A DNA stretch of 64,000 bases, taken from the NCBI RefSeq assembly GCF_900103175.1, contig NZ_FNLF01000002.1:2804136-2868135 (forward strand), given 5' to 3'. The DNA is from Tsukamurella pulmonis (GTDB taxonomy: Bacteria > Actinomycetota > Actinomycetes > Mycobacteriales > Mycobacteriaceae). The translations under genes and the position numbers were made by a program. The notes under the pieces are model-generated. The model was not told the DNA's origin and did no database searches. It saw only the letters and a program-made list of their open reading frames with translations. Of this stretch, positions 25,063 to 32,886 are shown in pieces; the stretch's first letter is position 1, and each line of letters begins with the position of its first letter.

Positions 25063-26961
25063 ATGGCCGGTAACAAACGGAAGCCCACCGCACCGTCGAC
25101 CACGCAGGCCAAGGATGCGCCTCCGGCCTCCAGCGAGGCGCTACGCCGGTTCGTGCGCGCCCGCGCCTCCGACTACCTCGCCGATCCGAACGTGACCTCG
25201 GTCGGGATCGGCTACAAGGTCGTCGACGGCAAGCCGACCGACACCGTCGCCCTGCAGTTCACCGTGCGCCGGAAGGCCGCGCCCGAGGCTCTCGAGAGCC
25301 TGGGCACCTCGCTGCTCCCGGAATCGGTCGAGGTCGACGGCGTCGCGGTGCCCACCGACGTCCTGGAACGCAGCTTCGAACTCTCGTACCGCGTCGTCGC
25401 CGAGCCCGAGGCCGCACCGGCGGAGGCGAAGGCCCGCCTGGACCCGATCCGCCCCGGTATCAGCGTCGGCAACGTGAAGGTCTCCGCCGGCACCATCGGC
25501 GCGATCGTCTACGACCGCACCGACGGCACCCCGCTCATCCTGTCGAACTGGCACGTCCTCAACGGTCCCGACGGTGCCATCGGAGACACCGTCGTGCAGC
25601 CCGGCGCGTACGACGACGACCGGGTCGACGACAACCGGCTCGGCGTGCTGTACCGCTCGCATCTCGGCGTCGCCGGGGACTGCGCCGTCGCCACCATCGA
25701 GGGCCGCGGCTACGAACCCGAGCCCCTCGGGCTGACCGTCGCGCCCACCGAACTCGGCGAGCCCGAGCTGGGCGACAAAGTGATCAAGAGCGGCCGCACC
25801 ACCGGCGTCACCCACGGCGTGGTGCGCCGGGTGGACGTCGTCGTGAAGATCAACTACGGCGGCGCAGCCGGCGAGCAGCAGATCGGCGGCTTCGAGATCG
25901 GTCCGGACCCGCGGAACCCCGCGCCCGACAACGAGATCAGTCAGGGCGGCGACTCGGGATCCGTCTGGCTGTTCAAGGCCGCCAACGGGCGTCCCACCGG
26001 CGTCTTCGCCGGCCTGCACTTCGGCGGCGAGGCGGCCGGCAGCCCCGACGAGCACGCGCTCGCGTGCCTCGGCAAGTCCGTGTTCACCAAGCTCGGCATC
26101 ACCCTCACGCCGCCCGACGGTGCCCCGACGGCGCAGGCCGCCGGCGGCGCTCGGATCGGCGCCGGGTACGACCCCGATTTCCTCAGCACCGCGGTACCCG
26201 TGCCGTCGGTGGACGCGAGCCTGAAGGATGACGCCGTCGATGTCGACGGCAGCCCGATCATCGACTACACGCACTTCTCGCTGACGCAGAGCCGGTCGCG
26301 GCGGCTCACGCGGTGGGTCGCGTGGAACATCGACGGTGCCAGCCTGCAGAGCATCGATCGGAGCGGTTCGAAATTCGTCCTCGATCCGCGACTCCCCGCG
26401 GACACGCAGGTCGGAAACGAGCTGTACGCCGGCAACCGCATCGACCGCGGTCACGTCGCCCGTCGCGCCGACCTCACCTGGGGCAGCAAGGCCGAGGCGG
26501 AGCAGGCCAACTCCGACTCGTTCTACTACACGAACATCTCCCCGCAGGTCGATGACTTCAACCAGAGTGCCCGCCAAGGCATCTGGGGCCTGATCGAGAA
26601 CGCGGTGCTCACCGACGCCGAGGCGGAGGATCTCAAGGTCAGCGTCTTCGGCGGGCCGGTGTTCGGCGACGACGACCGCACCTACCGCGGCGTCGCTCTC
26701 CCCTGCGAGTTCTTCAAGGTGGTCGCGTTCGTCGGCGACGGGAAGCTCGTCGCCCGCGGATTCCTGCTCACCCAGAACCTCGATCGGCTCGAGGCCCTCG
26801 ATCTCGACGAGTTCCGCGCCTACCAGGTGAGCCTGACGACGATCGAAGAGCGGACCAAGTTGCGCTTCCCGGATGAGCTCCGCACCGGTGACACCTACAG
26901 CGCGCCGGAGGACATATCTGACTACGAACCATTGGCCAGTCTGGGCGATATCGCCTGGTAG
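25063..26961 (+). CDS. Fusion of trypsin-like protease domain and DNA/RNA non-specific endonuclease
   Basis: A 632-residue two-domain protein. Residues ~130-345 form a trypsin-like fold with all three catalytic residues: His164 in SNWHVL, Asp206 in GDCAVA and Ser298 in QGGDSGS. Residues ~390-620 form a beta-beta-alpha metal nuclease: DRGH at 461-464, followed by TNISPQ and FNQ. There is no signal peptide. TACCTT ends seven bases before the ATG. A protease joined to a nuclease suggests activation by proteolysis, as in conflict systems (inference). It borders the HEPN island. Confidence 0.82.
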   Translation: MAGNKRKPTAPSTTQAKDAPPASSEALRRFVRARASDYLADPNVTSVGIGYKVVDGKPTDTVALQFTVRRKAAPEALESLGTSLLPESVEVDGVAVPTDVLERSFELSYRVVAEPEAAPAEAKARLDPIRPGISVGNVKVSAGTIGAIVYDRTDGTPLILSNWHVLNGPDGAIGDTVVQPGAYDDDRVDDNRLGVLYRSHLGVAGDCAVATIEGRGYEPEPLGLTVAPTELGEPELGDKVIKSGRTTGVTHGVVRRVDVVVKINYGGAAGEQQIGGFEIGPDPRNPAPDNEISQGGDSGSVWLFKAANGRPTGVFAGLHFGGEAAGSPDEHALACLGKSVFTKLGITLTPPDGAPTAQAAGGARIGAGYDPDFLSTAVPVPSVDASLKDDAVDVDGSPIIDYTHFSLTQSRSRRLTRWVAWNIDGASLQSIDRSGSKFVLDPRLPADTQVGNELYAGNRIDRGHVARRADLTWGSKAEAEQANSDSFYYTNISPQVDDFNQSARQGIWGLIENAVLTDAEAEDLKVSVFGGPVFGDDDRTYRGVALPCEFFKVVAFVGDGKLVARGFLLTQNLDRLEALDLDEFRAYQVSLTTIEERTKLRFPDELRTGDTYSAPEDISDYEPLASLGDIAW

Positions 26962-27101
26962 CGACCTTGGCGCCCGTCCGGAATCGCCGCTGTTCTGTCG
27001 TCCGCGCCACTCGAAACGCTGACCTGACGTACGCACTCAGCACCTCATCACGTGGCGGCACCTGATCTCAGCCAGCCGCGGACATGGAGTGACTCACCGC
27101 C

Positions 27102-27107
27102 TATTCT
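27102..27107 (+). promoter_or_regulatory. -10 box of the DUF4145 gene
   Basis: TATTCT ends six bases before the ATG at 27114 without an intervening ribosome binding site. This fits a leaderless transcript and confirms the start. Confidence 0.45.
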
Positions 27108-27113
27108 GCACGC

Positions 27114-27749
27114 ATGCACCTCACCAACACCTGCTGGTCCTGCGGCGTACTGACCGGACACGTGCTTATCGAAGCGCGAACGGATTCAGACGATGACGGC
27201 GAGTACCGAGTGCAGGGTGCGTTCTACTGCCTGTCTTGCAATGCTATGTCGACGGGAACAGTTGAGGTCTACCACACCTACGACGACTTCCGGGTAGATG
27301 CATTCAAGGATGTGGACAACGAAATCATTTGGCACCCGACAGCGAACTCGACGCGAGCATACCCAGACGTGCCTGAACACATCGCCAGTCCGGCCACGGA
27401 AGCGTTCGAGTGCTGCGCGGCCGGACATCTACGAGCTGCAATTATTCTCGCCCGAGCGGTGATCGAGGCAACCGCGAAAGACAAGGACATCACCACCGGC
27501 CAGCTCCACACCAAGATTGATGCGCTTGCGAACCAGGGATTCATCCGAGCACATATCAAGGAAGCCGCTCACGAGATCCGCAACGTCGGCAATGACATGG
27601 CACATGGCGATTTCGATGACCCGATCACCCGCCCAACAGCCGACCTCGTGATCGCACTCATGGAGGAGATCCTTAACGAGGTCTACCAGTCGCCGGCGAA
27701 GGTCAAGAAACTTCAAGCCGCCCGCGCCGCAGCCAACGCGACTAGATAG
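27114..27749 (+). CDS. DUF4145 (HEPN-like) protein with zinc ribbon
   Basis: A 211-residue protein. Cys7-x2-Cys10 and Cys39-x2-Cys42 make an N-terminal zinc ribbon. The C-terminal half is a DUF4145/HEPN-type helical domain: HLRAAIILARAVIEATAKDK and EIRNVGNDMAHGD, with Arg156 and His164. HEPN proteins are often RNases in toxin-antitoxin and anti-phage systems; DUF4145 members occur with restriction-modification genes. The sequence is clearly less GC-rich than the flanks. It begins the island that ends at tRNA-Leu. Confidence 0.75.
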   Translation: MHLTNTCWSCGVLTGHVLIEARTDSDDDGEYRVQGAFYCLSCNAMSTGTVEVYHTYDDFRVDAFKDVDNEIIWHPTANSTRAYPDVPEHIASPATEAFECCAAGHLRAAIILARAVIEATAKDKDITTGQLHTKIDALANQGFIRAHIKEAAHEIRNVGNDMAHGDFDDPITRPTADLVIALMEEILNEVYQSPAKVKKLQAARAAANATR

Positions 27750-27794
27750 GTCAATCTGGATCCGGAGTCCGGCGATCGAGCGATCAGTGATCCA

Positions 27795-28037
27795 ATGGCG
27801 GTCAACCATTCGACCGACAAAGGGGCAGCTCTCGGGGGTGTCCTCTTCATGCTCGTCTCGCAGTGGATGGGCCACGCGCAGTACACGCTCACCCTCGACA
27901 CCTATGGCGACTGGATTCCAAGCCAGGACGGCGGCACGCTTAACACGCTGCCTGCCCCGGCTCCGGCCACGGACACCGCGCCTCTCGCGGAGGCTAAGCC
28001 GAACCTTGCTCCGGTGATTCAACTATTTAGGCGATAG
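27795..28037 (+). pseudogene. Tyrosine recombinase/integrase, C-terminal remnant
   Basis: An 80-codon frame reads as the C-terminal end of a phage-type integrase: VSQWMGHAQYTLTLDTYGDW holds the GH (His27) and the active-site tyrosine (Tyr37), followed by a typical linker tail. The Arg-His-Arg part of the catalytic domain and the N-terminal DNA-binding domain are missing. It is a leftover of a mobile element that may have used the nearby tRNA-Leu as target. ATG here is only the first in frame, not a real start. Confidence 0.7.
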
Positions 28038-28060
28038 ATTCAAAGCTCCGAAAGCAAAGT

Positions 28061-28627
28061 TCACCAATTTAGCCAACTACCAGTCAAGATGTTTAGCGTG
28101 AGACTCTCGATGAATACAACCGCCTCTTCCCTGCCGGGCTTATAGCCCGTCGGATGCCCACATCTGTTGCGCAGATTCAAGCGCTCAATCAACACTTGCC
28201 GGGCGTTTCTGTTGTACATTCCAACATCCTCGCCCAACTGAATGAACTGGGATTCACTAAGATAAAGCAGGTCATCTGACTTCTTGACCTCACGATAATT
28301 CTTAGAACTTCCGTAGCGCGACAGATTCTTGGCCTGAATATCTTTCACGCCATTCTTTCGCCCCGCCACAACGCCATAGAGGTGTTCGATCGTAGCCGCC
28401 CAGGTCATGAGAATCGCTGCTCGATAGAGTCCATTCTCGTACGCCGACACCGCTTCTCGCAGGTAGTCTGCATACTTCTCGGGCGCCGCATTCCGCGCCT
28501 CCACAAGGGATTGTAGAGCTTTCGCAGGAGACTCATGTTGCGAGTCTCGCACTCGCGCAGGATATAGCTCCTGAAGCGTCTTAAGCTGTGCGACGAGCTC
28601 CAACGGTTCAGACCGACTCGGGCGCAT
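28061..28627 (-). CDS. HEPN-like protein, putative RNase toxin
   Basis: A 188-residue, all-helical protein. YENGLYRAAILMTWAATIEHLYG is the HEPN core helix, and Arg153-x4-His158 in LRNRCGHPTGYKPG matches the RxxxxH catalytic motif of HEPN ribonucleases. Base composition is far from that of the genome (one 60-base line, 28201-28260, counts to 28 G+C). It overlaps the upstream winged-helix gene by 20 bases, so they form a two-gene cassette. The function (toxin or abortive infection) is inferred from family and layout. Confidence 0.65.
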   Translation of the reverse strand: MRPSRSEPLELVAQLKTLQELYPARVRDSQHESPAKALQSLVEARNAAPEKYADYLREAVSAYENGLYRAAILMTWAATIEHLYGVVAGRKNGVKDIQAKNLSRYGSSKNYREVKKSDDLLYLSESQFIQLGEDVGMYNRNARQVLIERLNLRNRCGHPTGYKPGREEAVVFIESLTLNILTGSWLNW

Positions 28628-29387
28628 CTGCCGGGTTGCTCAGAACATACTTTCGCATATTCTTGAAAATCTCGGCGACCGTCTCTGCGGTAGCATCAGC
28701 GGCGATGTGAATTTCTAGATTAACATGTACCGCGGGGCTTGTTTCAACGGAGATTTGTCGTTGATTTCCTTCCGGCTCACTATCGGAAGTAGGCGGGTTC
28801 TGAGGATGCTTCGCAGAATCATTATGCTCAGTTCCCTCCTGTGGAGACTTTCCTTGACGAGCCGTCACAAATGCTTCAATCGCGGACGAATCAGTTTTGA
28901 AGTATGAGTCGGGCTTTGCTTTAGCGCCCCTGGTGAACTTGCCGAGTCCAGCATCGCCAGCAACACGCATAAAGAAGATTACCGCGTCTGTCAGGGCAGC
29001 CCCTTGTGCTCCCTCCAACTGATCCTGGTGTTTGTCGTGCCAGTAGTTGCCGATAACTGTCTTCGAAGGGTCCTGAATCTTGCTGTGATGCATCCACTCG
29101 ATCGTCTCGACATAGAGGGGAACTTCACGAAGTGCAGCGATCATAAGAGGCTGTTTCACTTCCGCCTCAGTCGCGTCGGCGTAAGCCCGCCCGCGTTCAG
29201 AAAGTTTGATGTTTGTGCCATCACGCTCGAGCAATCCGATGCGCTTAAGCGCCTCGAGCTTTCGATTGTCGGCGTACTTGCTGTCAATCGTCTTCTTAAC
29301 TCTATCGATAGGAACCCAGCCCACTTGGGTCTTGAGGTACCCGCCGAGAGCATCGACGTCCTCGATGGTGGTCTTGATCGGTAGCAC
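28608..29387 (-). CDS. Winged-helix-like protein, first gene of the HEPN cassette
   Basis: A 259-residue protein. Residues ~25-70 look like a winged helix (RKLEALKRIGLLER then KLSERGRAYA). The middle is helical and is followed by a low-complexity linker (~180-215). The C-terminal ~40 residues (VHVNLEIHIAADATAETVAEIF) form a beta-alpha segment of a kind I recall from proteins next to HEPN or TIR genes, but I cannot name it. It is transcribed before, and overlaps, the HEPN gene, so it may be its sensor or antitoxin. AT-richer than the flanks. Confidence 0.6.
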   Translation of the reverse strand: MLPIKTTIEDVDALGGYLKTQVGWVPIDRVKKTIDSKYADNRKLEALKRIGLLERDGTNIKLSERGRAYADATEAEVKQPLMIAALREVPLYVETIEWMHHSKIQDPSKTVIGNYWHDKHQDQLEGAQGAALTDAVIFFMRVAGDAGLGKFTRGAKAKPDSYFKTDSSAIEAFVTARQGKSPQEGTEHNDSAKHPQNPPTSDSEPEGNQRQISVETSPAVHVNLEIHIAADATAETVAEIFKNMRKYVLSNPADAPESV

Positions 29388-29450
29388 GTCTCTCCAATAT
29401 GGGCTTCGAGGTGGGATGGGGTTCAGAGATTATGGCACGAGATTCCGCCA

Positions 29451-29521
29451 CGGTGCGTACAACGCACCGGGATGGTCACGCTGTGGGTAGCACGGGGTAG
29501 CACAGCGGCGGTCAACGCACC
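29451..29521. repeat. Repeat-rich segment beside tRNA-Leu
   Basis: CGGTGCGT (29451-29458) and ACGCACCG (29462-29469) form an 8-base inverted repeat. AACGCACC recurs at 29514-29521. GGGTAGCAC is repeated at 29485-29493 and 29495-29503 with a 10-base period. The segment is between the island and the 3' end of tRNA-Leu, where integrase arm or core sites would be expected. Confidence 0.4.
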
Positions 29522-29562
29522 CTAGATGCGACCCGATAAGCCGCCTACCTGCGGCGATGTGG

Positions 29563-29636
29563 TGCCCCCGGTGAGACTCGAACTCACACTGGACGGGTTT
29601 TGAATCCGTTGCCTCTGCCAATTGGGCTACGGGGGC
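29563..29636 (-). tRNA. tRNA-Leu (anticodon CAA)
   Basis: The minus strand folds into a cloverleaf: acceptor GCCCCCG/CGGGGGC, T arm GTGAG-TTCGAGT-CTCAC, anticodon loop TTCAAAA giving CAA (Leu, UUG codon), and discriminator A. CCA is encoded at 29562-29560. Two oddities: the variable loop has only about five bases, whereas most bacterial tRNA-Leu have a long variable arm, and the anticodon stem has an A-C mismatch at 31-39. Short tRNA-Leu(CAA) genes are annotated in mycobacteria. It borders the HEPN island. Confidence 0.85.
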
Positions 29637-29673
29637 GTCCGGCGGACCGTCGGAAACAGTCAGCCGAGCAAGC

Positions 29674-30789
29674 TTACCGGGCGGGGTCGGCGGCCTCGGA
29701 CTCGGCGTCCACGGAGGCGAGGAAGCCGTCGATCACGGGCCAGGTCTCGCGGACGGCATCGGGGCCGGCGACGAGGCCGAGGTGGCTGGACTCGACGGTC
29801 GCGAACTCCACCCGCGGCGAGCCGGTGAACAGGTCCACGCCGTGGTGCGCGGTCTCCCACGCGCACAGGGCGTCCCGGTGCGAGCCGAACAGCTGCACGG
29901 GCACGTCGATGGCGCGCAGGTCCACGACGGTCTCGCCCAGGGTCACACGACCGTCCGCCAGCTCGCCGCGGAAGATCAGCCGCTCCCAGAGCTGGCGAGC
30001 CAGCTTGCCGGGGTAGCCCGGGAAGGTGCGCTGGAAGCGGTCGATGACCTCCATGCGTGCCAGCTTCTCGGGCTCGCCGAGGTTCTCCAGCACGAACTTG
30101 GGCTTCTTGAGCTCGCGGTCCCACGACGTGGCGCGGTAGGCCACCTGCACGATCGGCGCGGGGATGCCGCCCATGAGCGCGATGAGCACGCCGGGGCCGA
30201 AGCCGTCGACGGGCTTCATCAACGACGTCACGAGCGGGTACGGCGGCTGCGCCGCGTACTTGAGCGGCGTCGCGATGGAGACGATCGACCGGATGGGCTC
30301 CGTCGACGCGCCGGCGGTGAGGAAGGAGAGCGTGCCTCCCAGGCTCCAGCCGAACAGGTCGACGCCGGCACCGTCGGGCACCTCGCCGCCCCAGAAGTCC
30401 TCGAGGGCCCGGGCGATGGCCTGCGGGATGATGTCGAGGGCGAAGTCCTCGAAGCCGAGTCCGCGGTCCCCGTAACCCATCTCGCCGAAGTCGATCACGT
30501 ACGGAACCCGCCCCGTCGAGGCGAGGTGCGCGACGACGGAGGTCTCGGGCGAGAGGTCGTAGCAGGTGGCGGGCGCCGCGATCGGCGGCACCAGCAGCAC
30601 CGGCGCGGCGCCGGGCACGGCTGCCGCGGCGCGCGCCTCGTCGGAGGCGAACCGGCGGAGGGTGCGGTGCGCACCGTCGGCGACGACGACGTGCTCGGTC
30701 CGCTCGACGGGGCGGATACCCTCGCCCAGAGTCAGGGCCCAGAGGTTGCCGGCACGCTCGCGCAATTGAGTCAGGCTCAATACGTTCAT
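29674..30789 (-). CDS. PhaC-like alpha/beta hydrolase
   Basis: A 371-residue protein related to class III PHA synthases: VLLVPPIAAPATCYDLSPE near the start, then GWSLGGTLSFLTAG as nucleophile elbow and a late SSHLGLVAG with the catalytic His. The elbow has Ser, not the Cys of true PHA synthases (GxCxGG), so it may be a hydrolase rather than a polymerase. Many mycobacteria have this paralogue of unknown function. It is divergent from the pdtaR-like gene. Confidence 0.75.
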   Translation of the reverse strand: MNVLSLTQLRERAGNLWALTLGEGIRPVERTEHVVVADGAHRTLRRFASDEARAAAAVPGAAPVLLVPPIAAPATCYDLSPETSVVAHLASTGRVPYVIDFGEMGYGDRGLGFEDFALDIIPQAIARALEDFWGGEVPDGAGVDLFGWSLGGTLSFLTAGASTEPIRSIVSIATPLKYAAQPPYPLVTSLMKPVDGFGPGVLIALMGGIPAPIVQVAYRATSWDRELKKPKFVLENLGEPEKLARMEVIDRFQRTFPGYPGKLARQLWERLIFRGELADGRVTLGETVVDLRAIDVPVQLFGSHRDALCAWETAHHGVDLFTGSPRVEFATVESSHLGLVAGPDAVRETWPVIDGFLASVDAESEAADPAR

Positions 30790-30848
30790 GGGCCTACGAT
30801 ACCGCGCGCGACGTGCCCGATTTCCGCCGCCCGGTAACGTACCCCCTG

Positions 30849-31463
30849 ATGAAGGACACCGAGCCCACCCCGCACCGCGTGCTCGTCGCCGAGGACGAGG
30901 CGATCATTCGCATGGACCTCACCGAGATGCTGCGGGAGGAGGGCTACGACGTGGTCGGCGAGGCCGAGAACGGCCAGGTCGCCCTCGAAAAGGCCCGGGA
31001 CCTGCAGCCCGACCTGGTGATCATGGACGTCAAGATGCCCGTGCTCAACGGCCTGGACGCCGCGCAGGACATCGCCCGCGAGCGGATCGCCCCCGTCGTG
31101 ATGCTGACGGCCTTCGGCCAGCGGGAGTTCGTCGAGAAGGCCCGCGAAGCCGGCGCGATGGCGTACCTGGTCAAGCCCTTCACCAAGGCCGATCTGGTCC
31201 CCGCGATCGAGATCGCCATCAGCCGGTTCGCCGAGCTCAAGGCCCTGGAGAAGGAAGTGACCACGCTCTCCGGTCAGCTCGAGACCCGCAAGCTCGTGGA
31301 CCGCGCGAAGAGCATCCTCATGCAGGCGCACGGCGTCTCCGAGCCCGAGGCCTTCCGCTGGATCCAGCGGACCGCCATGGACCGGCGCACGGACATGCGC
31401 ACCGTGGCGCACCTGGTCATCGACACCCTGGGCACCCCCACCGACTCGGCGGGAGCGCCCTAG
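30849..31463 (+). CDS. pdtaR: ANTAR-type response regulator PdtaR
   Basis: A 204-residue protein matching M. tuberculosis Rv1626 in length and sequence. Receiver residues are Asp60 (VIMDVKMP), Thr87 and Lys109 (LVKPF); the C-terminal ANTAR domain follows, with LVDRAKSILMQAHGVSEPEAF. PdtaR is phosphorylated by the kinase PdtaS and binds mRNA to antagonise termination. No kinase gene is adjacent, as in mycobacteria. ATG at 30849 is chosen because TAACGT lies eight bases before it. Confidence 0.93.
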   Translation: MKDTEPTPHRVLVAEDEAIIRMDLTEMLREEGYDVVGEAENGQVALEKARDLQPDLVIMDVKMPVLNGLDAAQDIARERIAPVVMLTAFGQREFVEKAREAGAMAYLVKPFTKADLVPAIEIAISRFAELKALEKEVTTLSGQLETRKLVDRAKSILMQAHGVSEPEAFRWIQRTAMDRRTDMRTVAHLVIDTLGTPTDSAGAP

Positions 31464-31470
31464 CGGCCGA

Positions 31471-31779
31471 TCAGACCGCGCGGACGGACCGCGACGGCGG
31501 CAGCTGCTGGCCCCGGTAGTACCCGGTGCGCGGCATGTTCTGGAACGCGGGCGCATCGCCCGTGGCCTTGTCGTTCTGGCGGTCGATGACCTTCTTGACC
31601 GCCTGCGGCGACGTGCCGGTGTAGCGCGCGATGTGCACGATCGGGATCCGGGCCGCGTAGGCGGCGAGGATCGTCTTGCGGTACTGCTCCTCAGCGTTCG
31701 CCTTGAGGTGCGACCAGTGCGAGATCGGGCTGAGGAAGTCGCGGACCTCTTGAGGCGTGGGCTCGGGGACCTTCGGCAT
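31471..31779 (-). CDS. Small protein, unknown, possible helix-turn-helix
   Basis: A 102-residue basic protein. HIARYTGTSPQAVKKVIDR near residues 48-66 could be a helix-turn-helix. The rest is charged and Pro-rich and has no signal peptide. It converges on pdtaR, with the stops seven bases apart. Its function is unknown. Confidence 0.55.
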   Translation of the reverse strand: MPKVPEPTPQEVRDFLSPISHWSHLKANAEEQYRKTILAAYAARIPIVHIARYTGTSPQAVKKVIDRQNDKATGDAPAFQNMPRTGYYRGQQLPPSRSVRAV

Positions 31780-31896
31780 CTCTACTCCGTGAGTTCTAGC
31801 CCGGGGCGGGGACCCAGGCGGCTGATAGGGGCGTTCGTCCGTACATCGACCGTGCGCCGTGGTTTGTTACACGCCGGTTGGATTAGTTTGCCAGGG

Positions 31897-32886
31897 GTGG
31901 TACAACGGGCATCGATGTATCCCTCAGCAGTGGCGACGGAGTCGCCGGACGTGCTCCACACCTGGGTCTTCACACCCGTGGTGACGGGGCTCATGGTCGT
32001 CGCCTCCATTCTCTACGTCTACGGCGTCGTCCGGGCGCGGCGCGCCGGTGTCGCGTGGCCGATCTCCCGGGTGCTGTCGTGGTTCGTCGCGATGGCGCTG
32101 CTGGTGTTCTCGGTCAACAGCGTCATGGCCGAACTCGCCAAGCACCTGTTCTGGGCGCACATGGTGGTGCACCTGGTGCTGATCACCGTGGTGCCGATGT
32201 TCCTGGTGCTCGCCGAGCCGATCCGGCTGCTGGCGACGGCCACCGGCGAGACCGGCGACCGGCGCGTGCGCGCCGTCCTCGGCAACCGGGTGGTGCGGCT
32301 GATCACCAGCCCGATCGTGGGCCTGCCGCTGTACGCGTTCGCGCTGATCAGCACGCATCTCACCGGGTTCCAAGACCTCGCGCTCGACAATCCGTGGCTC
32401 AAGCAGCTCGAGTACACCGGCTACTTCGTGGTGGGCTGGATCTTCATGCTGCCGCTCATCGGCAACGAGCTGTGCGGCCCGACGAAGCTCTCGCACCCGC
32501 TGCGCTTCGCCTCGTTCCTGCTCGCGATGGGCCCGGACACCCTCGTGGGCGTCACGCTCATGATGACCACCACCGAGCTGGCGCCCGGCTACGCCGCGTC
32601 GCGCCTGGGCTGGGGCCCCACGGGCCTCGAGGACCAGTCGGCCGCGGGCGCCATCATGTGGTTCGGCGGCGACGGCCTGATGATGATCCTGCTGCTCGTG
32701 GTGGCCTTCCAGTGGATCACCGCGGAGGCCACCGGCCGGCGCGGCGGGGGCATGGGCTCGTGGCTCGACTCCGCCCGCCGCGGCACGCTGATGGGCGAGG
32801 GCGACGAGGGCGTGGACGTCGACGACGACGAGGCCGCCCTGGCCGCGTACAACGCGCGCCTACGGGAGATGAACCGCGGGCACTGA
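31897..32886 (+). CDS. CtaG-like cytochrome c oxidase assembly family membrane protein
   Basis: About 329 residues with seven or more membrane helices. HMVVHLVLITVVPMFLVLAEP and the HxxxH-like histidines match the caa3-type CtaG/DUF2243 family, linked to copper delivery to cytochrome oxidase. GTG at 31897 is preferred because TAGTTT ends seven bases before it; ATG at 31915 is an alternative. The acidic C-terminal tail (EGDEGVDVDDDEAALA) is soluble. It converges on a rhomboid gene with stops meeting in TGATCA. Confidence 0.75.
   Translation: MVQRASMYPSAVATESPDVLHTWVFTPVVTGLMVVASILYVYGVVRARRAGVAWPISRVLSWFVAMALLVFSVNSVMAELAKHLFWAHMVVHLVLITVVPMFLVLAEPIRLLATATGETGDRRVRAVLGNRVVRLITSPIVGLPLYAFALISTHLTGFQDLALDNPWLKQLEYTGYFVVGWIFMLPLIGNELCGPTKLSHPLRFASFLLAMGPDTLVGVTLMMTTTELAPGYAASRLGWGPTGLEDQSAAGAIMWFGGDGLMMILLLVVAFQWITAEATGRRGGGMGSWLDSARRGTLMGEGDEGVDVDDDEAALAAYNARLREMNRGH

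Noticed and set aside
27429-28022. Minus-strand 197-codon frame over the integrase remnant
   Set aside because: It is antisense to DUF4145 and integrase-like coding text and shows no family features.
29485-29503. CRISPR-like tandem repeat
   Set aside because: Only two copies of nine bases with no spacers; it is not an array.
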